Below, in pieces: positions 29,015 through 39,809 of a stretch of 64,000 nucleotides of DNA. The stretch's first letter is position 1, and each line of letters begins with the position of its first letter. Source of the DNA: Symbiodinium natans (Eukaryota; Sar; Dinophyceae; Suessiales; Symbiodiniaceae); NCBI GenBank assembly GCA_905221605.1, contig CAJNDS010002075.1, positions 114,832 through 178,831 on the forward strand. The letters are read 5' to 3'. The position numbers and the translations under genes were made by a program. A model generated the notes under the pieces. That model saw only the letters and a list, made by a program, of their open reading frames with translations. It had not been told where the DNA came from and ran no database searches.

Positions 29015-29308
29015 CCCTTCAGCCTGAGTTGCTGAGTTCAGAAGCCCTCCAAACAGAGTTTAGGGTTTGGGGTTTAGGGTTTAGGGTGGAAGCTTTTAGT
29101 TCTATGGGGATTGTGAGCTTTTAGTATCCCAAAAGTGCAAGCTTTTAGTTTTTATAGGGATTAAAGTATCACCTAAACCCTAAACCCTAAACCCTAAACC
29201 CTAAACCCTAAACCCTAAACCCTAAACCCTAAACCACCCTAAACCCTAAACGCTAAACCCTAAACCCTAAACCCCAAACCCTAAACCCTAAGTGGAACGT
29301 GTACTCCT
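29015..29308. mobile_element. Repeat-derived element and CCCTAAA array upstream of RCC1-like gene
   Basis: 29024-29170 is related to intron 7 (see 26574-26713) and carries a TTTAGGG insertion near 29058-29085; AAGCTTTTAGT occurs three times in it. It is followed by a CCCTAAA array to 29292. If the RCC1-like gene has a further 5' exon this region is its intron. Confidence 0.6.
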
Positions 29309-29400
29309 TCAGCCGCTCAGGAGCGTGGGCACCCTGTCCAGAACAAGGCCCGAGGAGTCCAGGAGTCTGCCTGGTCCAACTCCCAGAGCCTTCTGCACTC
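29309..29400 (-). CDS. Candidate terminal exon of an upstream minus-strand gene
   Basis: After TTCTACCAAAG|GA the frame reads VQKALGVGPGRLLDSSGLVL then DRVPTLLSG and stops at TGA (29309-29311). It joins in phase with 29524-29610 across the introner 29401-29523. A second frame (ECRRLWELDQADSW) is also open, so the reading depends on the upstream join. If right, this gene ends about 300 bp before the RCC1-like gene starts, both on the minus strand. Confidence 0.45.
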
Positions 29401-29523
29401 CTTTGGTAGAACAGTCACAGTCTAGTAGGAGCTTAGGGTTTAGGGTTTAGGGTTTAGGGTTTAGGGTTTAGGGCTAGGGAGCCTGGAACCAACACAAAAG
29501 GGGCAAAAGGGCGCCGCTGGGAC
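29401..29523 (-). mobile_element. Family A introner as a GT-AG intron with telomeric core
   Basis: Sense GTCCCAGCGGCGCCCTTTTG … TGACTGTTCTACCAAAG|G, 123 bp. The conserved words are GCGCCCTTTTGCCCC, TTGGTTCCAGG and CTACCAAAG. A TTTAGGG array (29436-29472) lies inside. Confidence 0.65.
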
Positions 29524-29610
29524 CCGAGGGTCGGCCCTTGAACGTCGCGACGGGCTCATCGGGCTCTGCTTCCAGGGAGACCCTCCTGCCACTGAGCCTT
29601 CGGTGGCAGA
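29524..29610 (-). CDS. Candidate internal exon between two introners
   Basis: The minus strand reads LSGRRVSLEAEPDEPVATFK then GRPS and ends G|GTCCCAG at the introner. The 5' boundary is not fixed; the preceding element ends around ACCGAAG. Protein-like and acidic; family unknown. Confidence 0.45.
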
Positions 29611-29741
29611 AGTAACCGAGGTTTAGGGTTTAGGGTTTAGGGTTTAGGGTTGCTTTTTCAAGGAACCTAGAACCAACAACAAAAAACAAAGGGGCAAAAT
29701 GGGTACCACTGGGCAGCCAAGTTAGCAGGCTCACCTCAAGC
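29611..29741 (-). mobile_element. Family A introner with TTTAGGG insertion
   Basis: GGTACCACTGGGCAGCCAAG at 29702-29721 is one arm; the opposite arm is reduced to GGTGGCAGAAGTAACCGAG. A TTTAGGG array (29622-29650) is inserted beside the middle word TTGGTTCTAGGTTCC (sense). Confidence 0.6.
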
Positions 29742-29792
29742 GAGAGGGACATGATGCGGGGCAAATAGCGGTCGCTGGTCGCTGGGGGCTAA
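29742..29792 (-). CDS. Candidate exon with GTGAGC donor
   Basis: Reads ATSDRYLPRIMSLSLE and ends GAG|GTGAGC directly before the introner at 29611-29741. The phase does not agree simply with the next exon, so either the acceptor of that exon is misplaced or another join is used. Confidence 0.4.
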
Positions 29793-32754
29793 GCCCCAAA
29801 AACCCTACGAACCCTCTGAACCCGAGAATGAAACCCCACAACCCCCGTGAAGCCGGGACACCACACAAACCCGATTAACCCCATGAGCCCTAAACCCTAA
29901 ACCCAATTCTAAACCCTAAACCCTGAACCCTAAACCCTAAACAAGCCCTCTGAACTCTAAAGATTGAGACAGACTAAGGGCCAGGTCGTGTTTTACCGAG
30001 CTGGAGCCCCTTCCTGAGCCGAATGCGGGGTCGCAAGGCCTAGGGTCCCTCACGAATTCTTGCGATTGAAGGGCGTTTAGGGTTTAGGGTTTAGGGTTTA
30101 GGGTTTAGGGTTTAGGGTTTAGGGTTTAGGGGTTTTCGGATTTATAGGGTTTGTGGTTTATCGGGTTTAGCGCTTACGGTTTATGGCTAAGGGTTCAGGA
30201 CTTAGGGTTTGGGGTTTGACAAAGGCCTTCCACAGGCACTTCTTCCGGATTTGAAGGAGGGGATTTTCAGGTTCAGGGCCTCAAGGCAGTATTCCTTGTC
30301 TTTGGGACTAGGGTTTGAGGGGGGTTAGGGTTTAGGGTTTGACGGAGGGAAGGGGAAAGGTAAACAAACCCGAAACGCTAGACCGTAAACCAAAACCCGG
30401 AACCCGGAACACCTTAAACCCCAAAACCCTAACCCCCAAACCCGAAACCCTGTGGGTTAACCCCCTACACACCTAAACCCCGAAACCCCGAAACCCCGAA
30501 ACCCCAAAACCCCAAAACCCCAAAACCCCAAAACCCCAAAACCCCAAAACCCCAAAACCCCAAAACCCCAAAACTCCAAAACTCCTAAACCCTAAACCCC
30601 AAAACCCCAAAACCCCAAAACCCCAAAACCCCAAAACCCTAAACCCTAAACCCTAAACCCTAAACCCTAAACCCTAAACCCTAAAGAGGGCGCCTTTGCC
30701 AGCGGCAGCGCTCGGGCCATTGGCTGCTTCGCCGCTGTCGGAAAGGCCTCCGCGTACGTAGGGTTTAGGGTTTAGGGTTTAGGGTTTAGGGTTTAGGGTT
30801 TAGGGTTTAGGGTTTAGGGATTAGGGATTAGGGTTTAGGGTTTAGGGTTTAGGGTTTCAATAGGGTTTAGGGTTTCAATAGGGTTTAGGGTTTAGGGTTT
30901 AGGGTTTAGGGTTCAGGGTTTAGGGTACCCTTCTATACTCCTTTAGATACCCTGTAGAAGCAAAGGACCTCAGAACCCCTTTGATGAGGGTATGGGACCA
31001 TACTAAGTGTCCATGTAACTTCTTGCTAAAAACGACCCTTCTGCAACCCAATAGGGCTGAAAAGGTTGACTGTTACCGTCTAGAGTTTTTGGAGTTTTGG
31101 GTAGACCCTGAAGGGTTTAGGGTTTTGGTGCTAGGGTCCAAGAATCTGTGCAACCCATCCGTCAGCTCTCAACCCAAGATCGTAAGCCCTAAACCCTTAC
31201 CCCTACACCCTGCGCATAACCGCCCATGAACCTTCACGTAAGACATGCGCCTGTCGGTTGTGCCGATCGTCGTACCTCACGCTGCTGCTTGGCACGCAAC
31301 TCTCCCGGGGACCTTAAGGGTTTAGGGTGTAGGGTTGTAACCCCTTGTTGCTGAAGGGTTGTTGGGGGTTGTAGGGATTCTTACTGTTTGTAGGGTTTGG
31401 GGGTTTTCTGATAGGGTCAAGGTTGAGCATTGAGCTAGGGCATAGTTTGGGTTTGGGTTTAAAACTTGGGGTGGGTGTAGTTAGGGTTTATGACCCTAAA
31501 CCCTAAACCCTAAACCGTAAACCCTAAACCAACCTACATGTGTTCTTTTTGGACCTGGGGCGGGGGGGGGGGGGGGGGGCGTTTGGGTCTCCAAAACATG
31601 TTTGGGCTCCCGGGGGCTTAGGTTTCAGGGGTTCACGGGCCAGCTCTACCCTCAGCGTTTTAAACCACCGAGTTCGGACCCAAACCAGGGGTTAGGGTTT
31701 AGGGTTTAGGGTTTAGGGTTTGGGATTTGGGGTTTGGGGTTTAGGGTTTAGGGTTTAGGCTTCCTACTCCGCGGCTTCACGACTCAACCCGACACCGCAA
31801 GGGTGATGTCGCAATTCTGGAGCGCGCCATCGTGATCGGTCGGCTGAGCCTTCCTTTCCTCCGCCGAAATAGGTGATTAGGACTTGTAGGGTTTAGGGTT
31901 TAGGAAGGAAACCCTAAACCCTGAAGGGGTTTATAGGGTCTAAAGGGTTCATCAGATTTGTAGGGTGATAGGGCTGTTGGGTTTACAGGGATTAATGTGG
32001 CACCTCCTTTAGTGTGGCCCCCCCCCCCCCCTGCCCCCTGAACAGTCGAGGCTGGATTTGTCCCTGTCTAGACGCTCCCGGGGGTTCATATGAATTTAGT
32101 AGGGAGGAGTTTAGATAAGTTTTAAAAGGGGCAGCGATGCCCGGCTATCTTTTTTAAAGCCGCGGCACGTGGAATTTTCTTACGGCGCCCGGACGATTTG
32201 TCTTTAAAGAGGGACTGCCAAACAGTCAGGGTGTCCTGAATAATTCAGCCAATTTGTCTTTAAAGAGGGGGCCGATACTAAAGCGGGTGCAACATTACAG
32301 GGTTTAGAGGGTTTGTAGGGTTTTGAGTTTATAGCAAAGGCTATGGCCGGCGACGCTGTCTGCGCTTGTCGTGCCCTGCGTGATCAAGGTTTAGGGTTCC
32401 AGGGTTTTAGTTTGTGGTTTAGGGTTTCTGTGTTTAGGATCTAGGGTTTAAGGGTTTAGGGTTTCGGGTTTGGGGTTTCGGTTTGGGGCGCCCAGACCCC
32501 CCTCGCCCCCCTTTCACTCCCCCCCGTCCTCCCCCCCCCTGGAAAACAAAAAACGAAACTGACTACTTGCAACCGCCCAACCCTGAACCCACGAAAATGA
32601 AACTCGAAACGAACGCGCTTCATCCTTATGATGCGGACTTGGACTGGGTGGGGGGGGGGGGGCGATGTTTAAGCCTAAGCCCTAAACCCTAAACCCTTAA
32701 CGCTAAACCCTACAGCCTACACTCTAACCCCTAAATCCTAAACCCTACATAAAC
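29793..32754. repeat. Repeat-rich stretch with weak exon candidates
   Basis: Holds TTTAGGG arrays (30073-30128, 30768-30865), a long CCCCAAAA array, CCCTAAA array 30640-30685, a G18-type run at 31562-31580 and degenerate repeats. Spacers 30004-30060 (GLATPHSAQEGAPAR, minus, GTAAAA donor), 30690-30766 (open in all frames, GTAGGGTTTAGGG donor on the plus strand), 31240-31312 (plus) and 31764-31870 (minus, two rival frames, one ending TGA at 31784, the other TAG at 31764) may be exons but are not resolved. An AT-mixed unique region at 32080-32300 repeats TTGTCTTTAAAGAGGG twice (32202, 32252). Confidence 0.45.
30478..30625 (+). repeat. CCCCAAAA / CCCCGAAA array
   Basis: Three CCCCGAAA units lead into about seventeen CCCCAAAA units with two breaks, then canonical CCCTAAA units. 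CCCCAAAA is the ciliate-type telomeric unit, but here it is most simply a local variant of CCCTAAA. Confidence 0.9.
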
Positions 32755-32830
32755 CTTTAGGGTATGTGAAGGCATCCCCCAAAGATGGCGTTATGCCGAG
32801 GTACTCCAGGTTGTCCAGCAGCGACGAGAC
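32755..32830 (-). CDS. Candidate internal exon, unknown protein
   Basis: The minus strand reads VSSLLDNLEYLGITPSLGDA then FTYPK between GAGCTGACAG|G and G|GTTTATG. A typical globular sequence; other frames close. Starts in phase 0, ends in phase 1. Confidence 0.55.
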
Positions 32831-33377
32831 CTGTCAGCTCGTGAGTTCAGGCGTCGAGCTATACGGTTTACGGAAAATAAGGGTTAACCCTAAACCCTAA
32901 ACCCTAAACCCCAAAGCCTAAACCCCAAACCCCAACCTTTAGAGGACCATCCAAGGCTGCAAAACCCTAAGCCGCCCTAAAACCCTCAAAACCTGGGTTT
33001 GGATCGCCTTGCAACAACCCCAAGTTAAGGGTTCAGGGCTGAAGGTTTAGGGTTTCGGGTTTAGGGTTTAGGGTTTAGGGTTAGGGTTTAGGGTTTTAGG
33101 GTTTAGGGGATGAGCGCTTGCCTGATCTCATCGGTTAGCCTGTAGGGTTTCTGTCTAGGGTTTAGGGTTTAGGGTGGAGAGTACAGGGTAGACGGTTGAA
33201 GATGTAGGGATGTTGTGTTGCTTTGTCCGTTCTGACAAGCACCAAAGGCAGCAAAGCCCAAACTTACGCGCAAGAAAACAGTGCATTGCCAACCCCAAAC
33301 CCTAAACCCTAAACCCTGAACCCTAAACCCTAAACCCTAAACCCTAAACCCTAAACCCTAAACCCTAAACCCTAAAC
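32831..33377. repeat. Telomere-like arrays and spacers
   Basis: CCCTAAA words 32887-32935, TTTAGGG array 33055-33108 and a CCCTAAA array 33296-33377. The spacer 33190-33290 is unique; no exon fixed. Confidence 0.6.
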
Positions 33378-33441
33378 CCCGCATCGCGCATCTTGCCTTC
33401 TCTAGTCGCGGCGGCACCCCATTGAGCTCGCTGAGGCAGTC
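33378..33441 (-). CDS. Candidate internal exon, unknown protein
   Basis: Reads DCLSELNGVPPRLEKARCAM then R between TTGCGGCAG|G and G|GTTTAGGG. Phase 0 to phase 1. Charged, helical-looking; family unknown. Confidence 0.5.
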
Positions 33442-36400
33442 CTGCCGCAATCTACACCCCACACGTAACCCTGAAACCCTAAACCCCTCAACCCTCAACC
33501 CTGAAACCCTAAACCCCTCAACCCTAAACACCGCAACCCCGAAGCTCCGAACCCTAAAGCCCTAAAGCCCTAAAGCCCTAAATGCCCAAAAACTCTACAG
33601 CCCCAAGCCCTCGGCAAGCTGGAGGGCTGCCAGGGTATAGGGCTCCGCAAAAAAAATTAGGGTTTAGGGTTTAGGGTTTAGGGTTTAGGGTTCAGGGTTT
33701 AGGGTTTAGGGTTTAGGGCCGGGTTTAGGGTTGGTCCTTCTAAGCTGCATTTGGGGATATTGTGGGTTGAGGGTCTAGGGCTTATATAAGGGGCACGCCA
33801 TGTTGGGAAGAGAAGCCCATAGTATGACAGCATGACCTTGACTAAGGCACTTGTGACCCTACTTCCAAGTATTCAAGGACCCTCAGGTAGCGTTTAAGGG
33901 GCTTGAGTGGTGGAATCGGCCTTGAAGATCAAGTCTGTTTAGGGTTTAGGGTTTAGGGTTTAGGGTTTAGGGTTGAGGGTTGAGGGTTGAGGGTTGAGGG
34001 TTTAGGTTTAAGGGTTAAGGGTTAAGGGTTTAGGGTTTAGGGTGTAGAGTAGGTTTTTTGTGACCCTAAGCCTTAGCATCAGCAGGAGACGTTCCTGTTC
34101 AGAAAGGCCTCTTTTTTAAAGACGTGTATACAGCCCCTGCTGAACATTTTGGTTTAGGGGGTTGGGACCCATAAGCTTTGCAGTTTAGGGTTTAGCGTTT
34201 ATGGTTTAAAACAGCCCTAAAACTCTTCGAGTCCTTATCGCTCTGGATTCTCTTATCGCCGCAAATCCTAGACCGCAATTCCTAGAGCTTTGCGGGTTTC
34301 GGGAACGCCGGAGCTAAATAGAGCTGAGGGTTTAGGGTTTAGGGTTTCGGGTTCGGTGTGTCTCACATGCCAAAGATATTTCCATGTCAGGATTTACACG
34401 TACCAGGTGGGTACCCATACATACGGCTTCTGGAGGAAACCTGAACAACGGCCTAAACTCTGAGCCAAAAAAACCTCCCCGACACCCGCCTGGTAGCGTC
34501 CCATCAGGAGAACGACGGTCTCACCACTCGCCAGCGCCTTGCCCAAGACATCAGATCGTGCAAGCTCTGGCATCCTCTATGTAAGTAACTTGCTACCCCT
34601 GCCAGTGCTCAAAGACCTCGACTCCGAAACTACGAAGCAGTCTGCTTATTTAACAAGAGTTTTGGGCTGGGGCGGGGCGGAGGGCGGGGGGGATGTGATC
34701 CCATGATGCGCAGCCCGTTTCCCAAACCCTAAACCCTAATCCCTAAGCCCGAAATCCTACCTGAACCCTAACCCTAAGCCCTGGACCCTAAACCCTAGAC
34801 TCCGAAGCCTTCAAGTGGTCTGTAGGGTTAGGGCTGTGGGGGCTGCCCTGAAACCCATGGCTCGGATTGTTTCTAGCCAACTCCTCCGCCCGCTGCCCAG
34901 ATCTTCCGAAACCCTTACTGTAAACTCCAGAAAGCTGGAATATGGTTTAAGGATGATTAGAGCTGGGATTCCCGTTAGTATACCTTTTGGGGGTATGGGG
35001 ATACGGATGTTCCAGCTTTTTGGAGTTTCCTGTGGACTACCGAACGTTTCGGGCTTAGGGTTAAAGGTTTAAGGGTTTAGGCGTTTAGGAGGGTCCTTGT
35101 CCTTCAACAAGTACGTACTTAGATAGTATTCCTTATGGTTAAAGGCATACTGAAGGATCTAGCTAGCAAAAAAAGCCTTTTAACCCCCAAACCTCCGAAC
35201 ATTGCACCCTGGACGCCTCCCGCCCGACAGCCTGACAAAGCTCACTTTCTCGAAGCTTCGTGACAAGCCTGGATTGCCCAACCCTAAACCCTAAACCCTA
35301 AACCCTAAACCCTAAACCCTAAACCCTAAACCCTAAACCCTACGTGGGTGAGGAGGAGGTCCGGTTTAGGGCTGTTTAGGGTTTAGGGTTTAGGGTTTAG
35401 GGTTTAGCGTTTAGGGTTTACGGTTTAAGGTCATGGATCGTGTTCTGCGATTGCTCGCGCTGACTTACGATTCAGGTGTTGGGCCGTTTTGGGTTTAGGG
35501 TTCAGGTTTTCGGGCTTCTCGAGCCTTATAAAGCCTATAGAAGTGCATGGGCACTTTGGGCAAGAACTTGAAGGTCCAACCTTGGGCATTCTTCTGAACA
35601 GGGGTGCTTACAAATCACACACCACTTTTGCTTTTTTTGAAAATAGGCGACCCCTAACATAGACCCCCAGATAGTAGGATTCCCTTAAAACAAGGACCCC
35701 AATAAGGTACCCGTCATTTCGGAAACCCCCAAAAAGCTCCCAGCCCGTAACCGTAAACCCTAAACCCTGGGCCCTAAACCCTTGTCATCAGGACCCCAAT
35801 AAGGTACCCCCTAAACCCTAAACCCTAAACCCTAAACCCTAAACCCTAAACCCTAAACCCTAAACCACCCTAAACCCAAAACCCCCATAAAGTATCCTTC
35901 TTCATGGGACTCTGCCTCAGGCCCCAAGAATTTAGATTCAAGCCCCACGTCGATATCTCAACCTCCCCCAGATCTGGGCGCCACACTCCTCAACCATGAC
36001 AGCCAGGTCCTCATCACCCTAAACCCTAAACCCTAAACCCTAGACCCTAAACCCTAAACCCTGGGCCAAACCGTAAACCCAAAACCCTTCACCCTTTCAG
36101 CCCTGGCTTTAGGCCGCAAGGCTTGGGGCTTAAGTCTTGACAATCAAGCGAGGATTTTGGAAAATTGGCCGCAGGATCTCGGGCGGCAGGATTTCGAGCA
36201 TGTCCGAAAAAAGCAGGATGTTGATTGGGATGACATGTCCAAACAGCTTTCCCCACCTCAAGCCCAAACAATAAACCTCACATCCTAAACCCCATCATAC
36301 CGTAAACAAATCTAACCCTGGACCCTAAACCCTAAAGCCTAGAACCCTAAACCCTAAACCACAAACTTAAACCCTCCACTTCAATGAGCCTGCAGCTTAG

Positions 36401-36599
36401 AAGGCTTATAAGCCCTGAACTCTAACCCCGACAGCCCACCCCCAGCCACAAAAGCCCCAATAACCCTACAGTCTCCATGGTTTAGGGTTTAGGGTTTAGG
36501 GTTAAACCTACAAGTCCGTAAGCCCCATAAACCCTAAAAGCCCTGTGAACCCTGAAAGCCAAAATGTGAGCATAATCCCTAAAGCTTAAACCTAAATCC
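33442..36599. other. Repeats and unresolved unique sequence
   Basis: Arrays at 33655-33718, 33935-34050, 35280-35345, 35375-35430, 35812-35875 and 36010-36062. A diverged element at 35636-35720 shares GAAAATAGG, ATAGACCC, AGATAGTAGGA and AAGGACCC with 55172-55260. Around 35430-35480 the plus strand reads MDRVLRLLALTYDS before GTGTTG and may be an exon. The frames at 34384-34584 and 34815-35072 (plus) lack splice support. Nothing else recognised. Confidence 0.4.
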
Positions 36600-36619
36600 T
36601 AAACCCTAAGCCCCAACCA

Positions 36620-37265
36620 ACCACCCTAAACCCCAAACCGACCCACAACACACCACAGACGGGAGGGGTGGTTGAAGGGGGGGTGGGGGGGGGGGGGGGG
36701 TTGGGGGCCGGGGTAGCGCGTGACGCTGTTTCTTGCTTCAACGTTACTTTCAACCCGAAAGCCTAGAGCTTGCAACGCCTGACTCTCCCTCTCCCTCTCC
36801 CTCTCCCTCTCCCTCTCCCTCGTTTCAAGGTCAGGACCTCGAGCAGGGGTACCGCGCTTCTGCTGCTCGTGCGTGTTCCGGTCCTGCCATTTCTTGTCCA
36901 ACCGCGATCTGCGGTCGGGGCCCTGTCCTCCTGCCGACCACCGCTGCCACTGCTCGTAGGTGCGCCCTCCTGCTAAATTTGAAGTTTCTTCAAGAGAGAG
37001 GAAAAGTCCACGTCCTGACGTTCATTGTCACAGGCGATCGCGTCTCTGTAGAGTGTCCAGTCCGCCCAGCCTGGCCTTTTTCGCGTCGAATACCGCCAGG
37101 TCCCGTGTCCCAGAAAGATAGGGATCGACTTCTGGCCAACATGTTCTTGCGTCTGAACCATCCAATGTACCGCCCAGAACCGACATCATAGTCACCGCTG
37201 TGTTGGAAGAAGAGCCCACAAGTGCACCAGCCGTGCCAACTTGACTCCCCGATGCACTCACATGT
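36620..37265. other. Unique island open on both strands
   Basis: A G16-type run (36678-36700) and a CTCCCT hexanucleotide repeat (36783-36818) precede a unique stretch open on the plus strand for 152 codons (36733-37191) and on the minus strand for 62-77 codons. The minus frame ending WTLYRDAIACDNERQDVDFS then SLLKKLQI with a stop near 36973 is the most protein-like. A real exon is likely but its strand is undecided; the serine/proline run of the plus frame comes from the hexanucleotide repeat. Confidence 0.35.
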
Positions 37266-37527
37266 TGAGTTGCAAGTTGAACCCTAAACCCTGGACCTTA
37301 TTGAGCCCTCAACCCTAAGCCCGAAATCCTTCCCTTACCCGAAACCCTAAACCTCCTGAAGACCAGATCCGACTTGGAAAACAAGTCCTACATCTCTTCA
37401 TCATTGATGATGTTCTAAGAAAAATTAACCTAAACCCTGAACCCTAAACCCCAAAGCCCGAAACCTAGGGTTTAGGGTTTAGGGTTTAGGGTTTAGGGTT
37501 TAGGGTTTAGGGTTTAGGGCCGCCCAC

Positions 37528-37630
37528 GTCCTTCAGAACTTCTGCAGGAGATGGATACTGTCGGAGGAGGGTCGAGACACCTCGGCAGTCGTGGCAGGTC
37601 AGGGCTCCCGAGAGTTCAGAGCTCCCAGCA
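37528..37630 (-). CDS. Candidate exon, unknown protein
   Basis: The minus strand reads AGSSELSGALTCHDCRGVST then LLRQYPSPAEVLKD with a possible donor GAC|GTGGGC. The acceptor is not fixed. The CHDC pair might bind metal, but no domain is recognised. Confidence 0.45.
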
Positions 37631-37689
37631 ATATGGAAGCCCTAAACCCAAAACCCAAAACCCAAAACCCTAAACCCTAAACACTAAAC

Positions 37690-37870
37690 CCCTAAACCCT
37701 AAACCCCTAAACCCCTAAACCCCTAAACCCCTAAACCCCTAAACCCCTAAACCCCTAAACCCCTAAACCCCTAAACCCCTAAACCCCCCCTAAACCCCTA
37801 AACCCCTAAACCCCTAAACCCCTAAACCCCTAAACCCCTAAACCCCTAAACCCCTAAACCCCTAAACCCC
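37690..37870 (+). repeat. CCCCTAAA variant array
   Basis: About twenty-one units of the 8 bp variant CCCCTAAA, with one C-run break near 37786. It is the reverse complement of the TTTAGGGG unit at 3159-3262, again a homogenised block. Confidence 0.95.
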
Positions 37871-39081
37871 AAACCCTAAACCCAAACGTGATATTTCGAG
37901 AGCTGGGGTGGCCTCACGTTATTTAGCATGCTGGGGTGGAAGCGGGGGGCCCGCAAAAAGCCAAAAGGCTCGGGGGCTAAGTATGGTTGAACTGGGAGGG
38001 TTTAGGGTTTAGGGTTTAAGGTTTAGGGTTTGGGGTTTAGAGTTCAGGGTTCAGGGCCCACAAAACTATTGTCACCAAAATGCGTAGTACTAACCCTAAA
38101 CCCTAAACCCTATACCTTAAAACCTAAACCCTAAACTAAGCCCCAAACCCCTAGACGAAGCTTCCCTCGATCTGGGGCGCTAGGGCCTCCACTTCTTGAA
38201 GGGCTCGAAAGCTCTAGGGCCTAAAGCTCACGGCCTTAAACAGGGTTTAGGGTTTAGGGTTTAGGGTTTAGGGTTTAGGGTTTAGGGTTTAGGGTTTAGG
38301 GTTTAGGGTTTAGGGTTTACAACGGAGAAACCCAATGACTCTCACCCTCCGAAGGTCCGAAAGCGTGCCGGGCCGTCTCTTAATTCCCTTAGGGTTAGGC
38401 TTATGGGTTATGGGTTATGGGTTATGGGTTTTGGGTTTAAATTACTGGTTCGTAGCAGGGGATTATGGGGGGATCAGGTACCTTCCATCCCCCTAAAAAC
38501 TCCGAAGGGTCGACGCTCCGCGACATTGCACTTTAGGCCTTGTGACTTCGATTTGGGCTTCCAAGCCATTCGCCCTAAACCCTAAACCCTAAACCCTAAA
38601 CCCTAAACCCTAAACCCTAAACCCTAAACCCTGAACCTGAACCCTAAACCCTAAACCCTTAACCCTTCTCAATACATCGCAAAAAAAACTTGCCGACATC
38701 TTCGAAACGTTCGATTCATACAACCCTTTGAAACTCAAACCGTGGAAAGCCTAAACCCTAAAGCATCCGAAGCCCTAAACGCCTTTTTTTAACCCCAAAC
38801 CCTGAAAGCATCCTAATTAAACCCTACAGCATCCTAAGCCATAAACAGCCTAAAACCAAAACATCCTAAACCCCAGACATCCCAAACCGTAAACGTCCCT
38901 GAAGCTCTAAACGTCCCAAACCCTAAACGTACTAAATGTCCTAATTAAACCCTAAACCCTGAACCCTAAACGTCCTAAACGTCCCAAACCCCAAACCCCG
39001 AACCCAAAACCCTAAACCCTTAACCCTAAACCCTAAACCCCAAACCCCAAACCCTGAACCCACAGAACCGGGAACCCTCAC
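37871..39081. repeat. Telomere-like arrays and degenerate repeats
   Basis: TTTAGGG array 38242-38320, CCCTAAA arrays 38575-38665 and 38945-39060, GGGTTAT repeats at 38405-38430 and degenerate CCTAAAC-related words 38740-38950. No gene resolved. Confidence 0.65.
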
Positions 39082-39136
39082 AGGGGACGCCGATCAGCTC
39101 CTCGAGCTTGGCCCAGGGCCTCCGCACAGCGTGACC
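39082..39136 (-). CDS. Candidate exon, unknown protein
   Basis: Reads FGHAVRRPWAKLEELIGVP on the minus strand and ends at T|GTGAGGG. The 5' boundary lies in a CGCGCG run and is not fixed. Clear protein-like composition. Confidence 0.45.
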
Positions 39137-39173
39137 GAACGCGCGCGCGCACACCCGCGGGTTTCGTTGATGG

Positions 39174-39262
39174 TTTGGGGTTTGGGGTTTGTTGGGGTTT
39201 GTTGGGGTTTGTTGGGGTTTGTTGGGGTTTGTTGGGGTTTGTTGGGGTTTGTTGGGGTTTGG
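39174..39262 (+). repeat. GGGGTTTGTT array
   Basis: Nine units of the 10 bp repeat GGGGTTTGTT, a telomere-unit derivative, bordered by GGGGTTT on both sides. Confidence 0.95.
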
Positions 39263-39738
39263 GGGTTTTTAGGGTTCAGGGATTTTAGGATTTAGGGTTT
39301 CGGATTTGGGGCTTAGGGGGGTTTAAGGTTTAGGGTTTAGGGTTTAGGGTTTGGTTTCTATGGGAAGCAAACCTCTGGGGGAGCTGTGGAAAGTGGCGAC
39401 ATGGACTGAAGCGCCATGCAACTGTCAAGAACCCAAAACCCCTGAACCTGTAGGTCCGAAACCCGACCGAAACCGTTCTCCCCCTTCCTTCATAGAACCC
39501 TTACGGGTTTAGGGTTTAGGGTTTAGGGTTTAGGGTTTAGGGTTTAGGGTTTAGGGACCTTCATAGAACCCTTACTGCCGAAAGCACTGTAAAAACGAAG
39601 CCATTTCACCAACCCCCCCGAAACCCCCAAACCCTCAGCCTCACACCCCTTTCTAGCACCCGAAGCCCCTATATATCAACCATCCCCCAATCCCTAAACC
39701 CCCAATCCCTAAACCCTAAACCCTAAACCCTAAACAAC
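39263..39738. repeat. Arrays, no gene
   Basis: TTTAGGG arrays at 39325-39350 and 39505-39555; the phrase ACCTTCATAGAACCCTTAC occurs on both sides of the second array (near 39486 and 39557), as if the array had been inserted with a duplication of its target. CCCTAAA at 39710-39735. Confidence 0.65.
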
Positions 39739-39809
39739 CCTATAAAGATGGGAGCGAGGCGTATCCGCCGGGGGCAGCAGGCCATCAGCACTCGCTTCCC
39801 GCGCCTCGC
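39739..39809 (-). CDS. Candidate internal exon, unknown protein
   Basis: Reads EAREASADGLLPPADTPRSH then LYR between AAGCTCAG|GC and AGG|GTTGTTTAGGG. Ends in phase 0. Flanked by CCCTAAA (left) and TTTAGGG (right). Confidence 0.45.
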
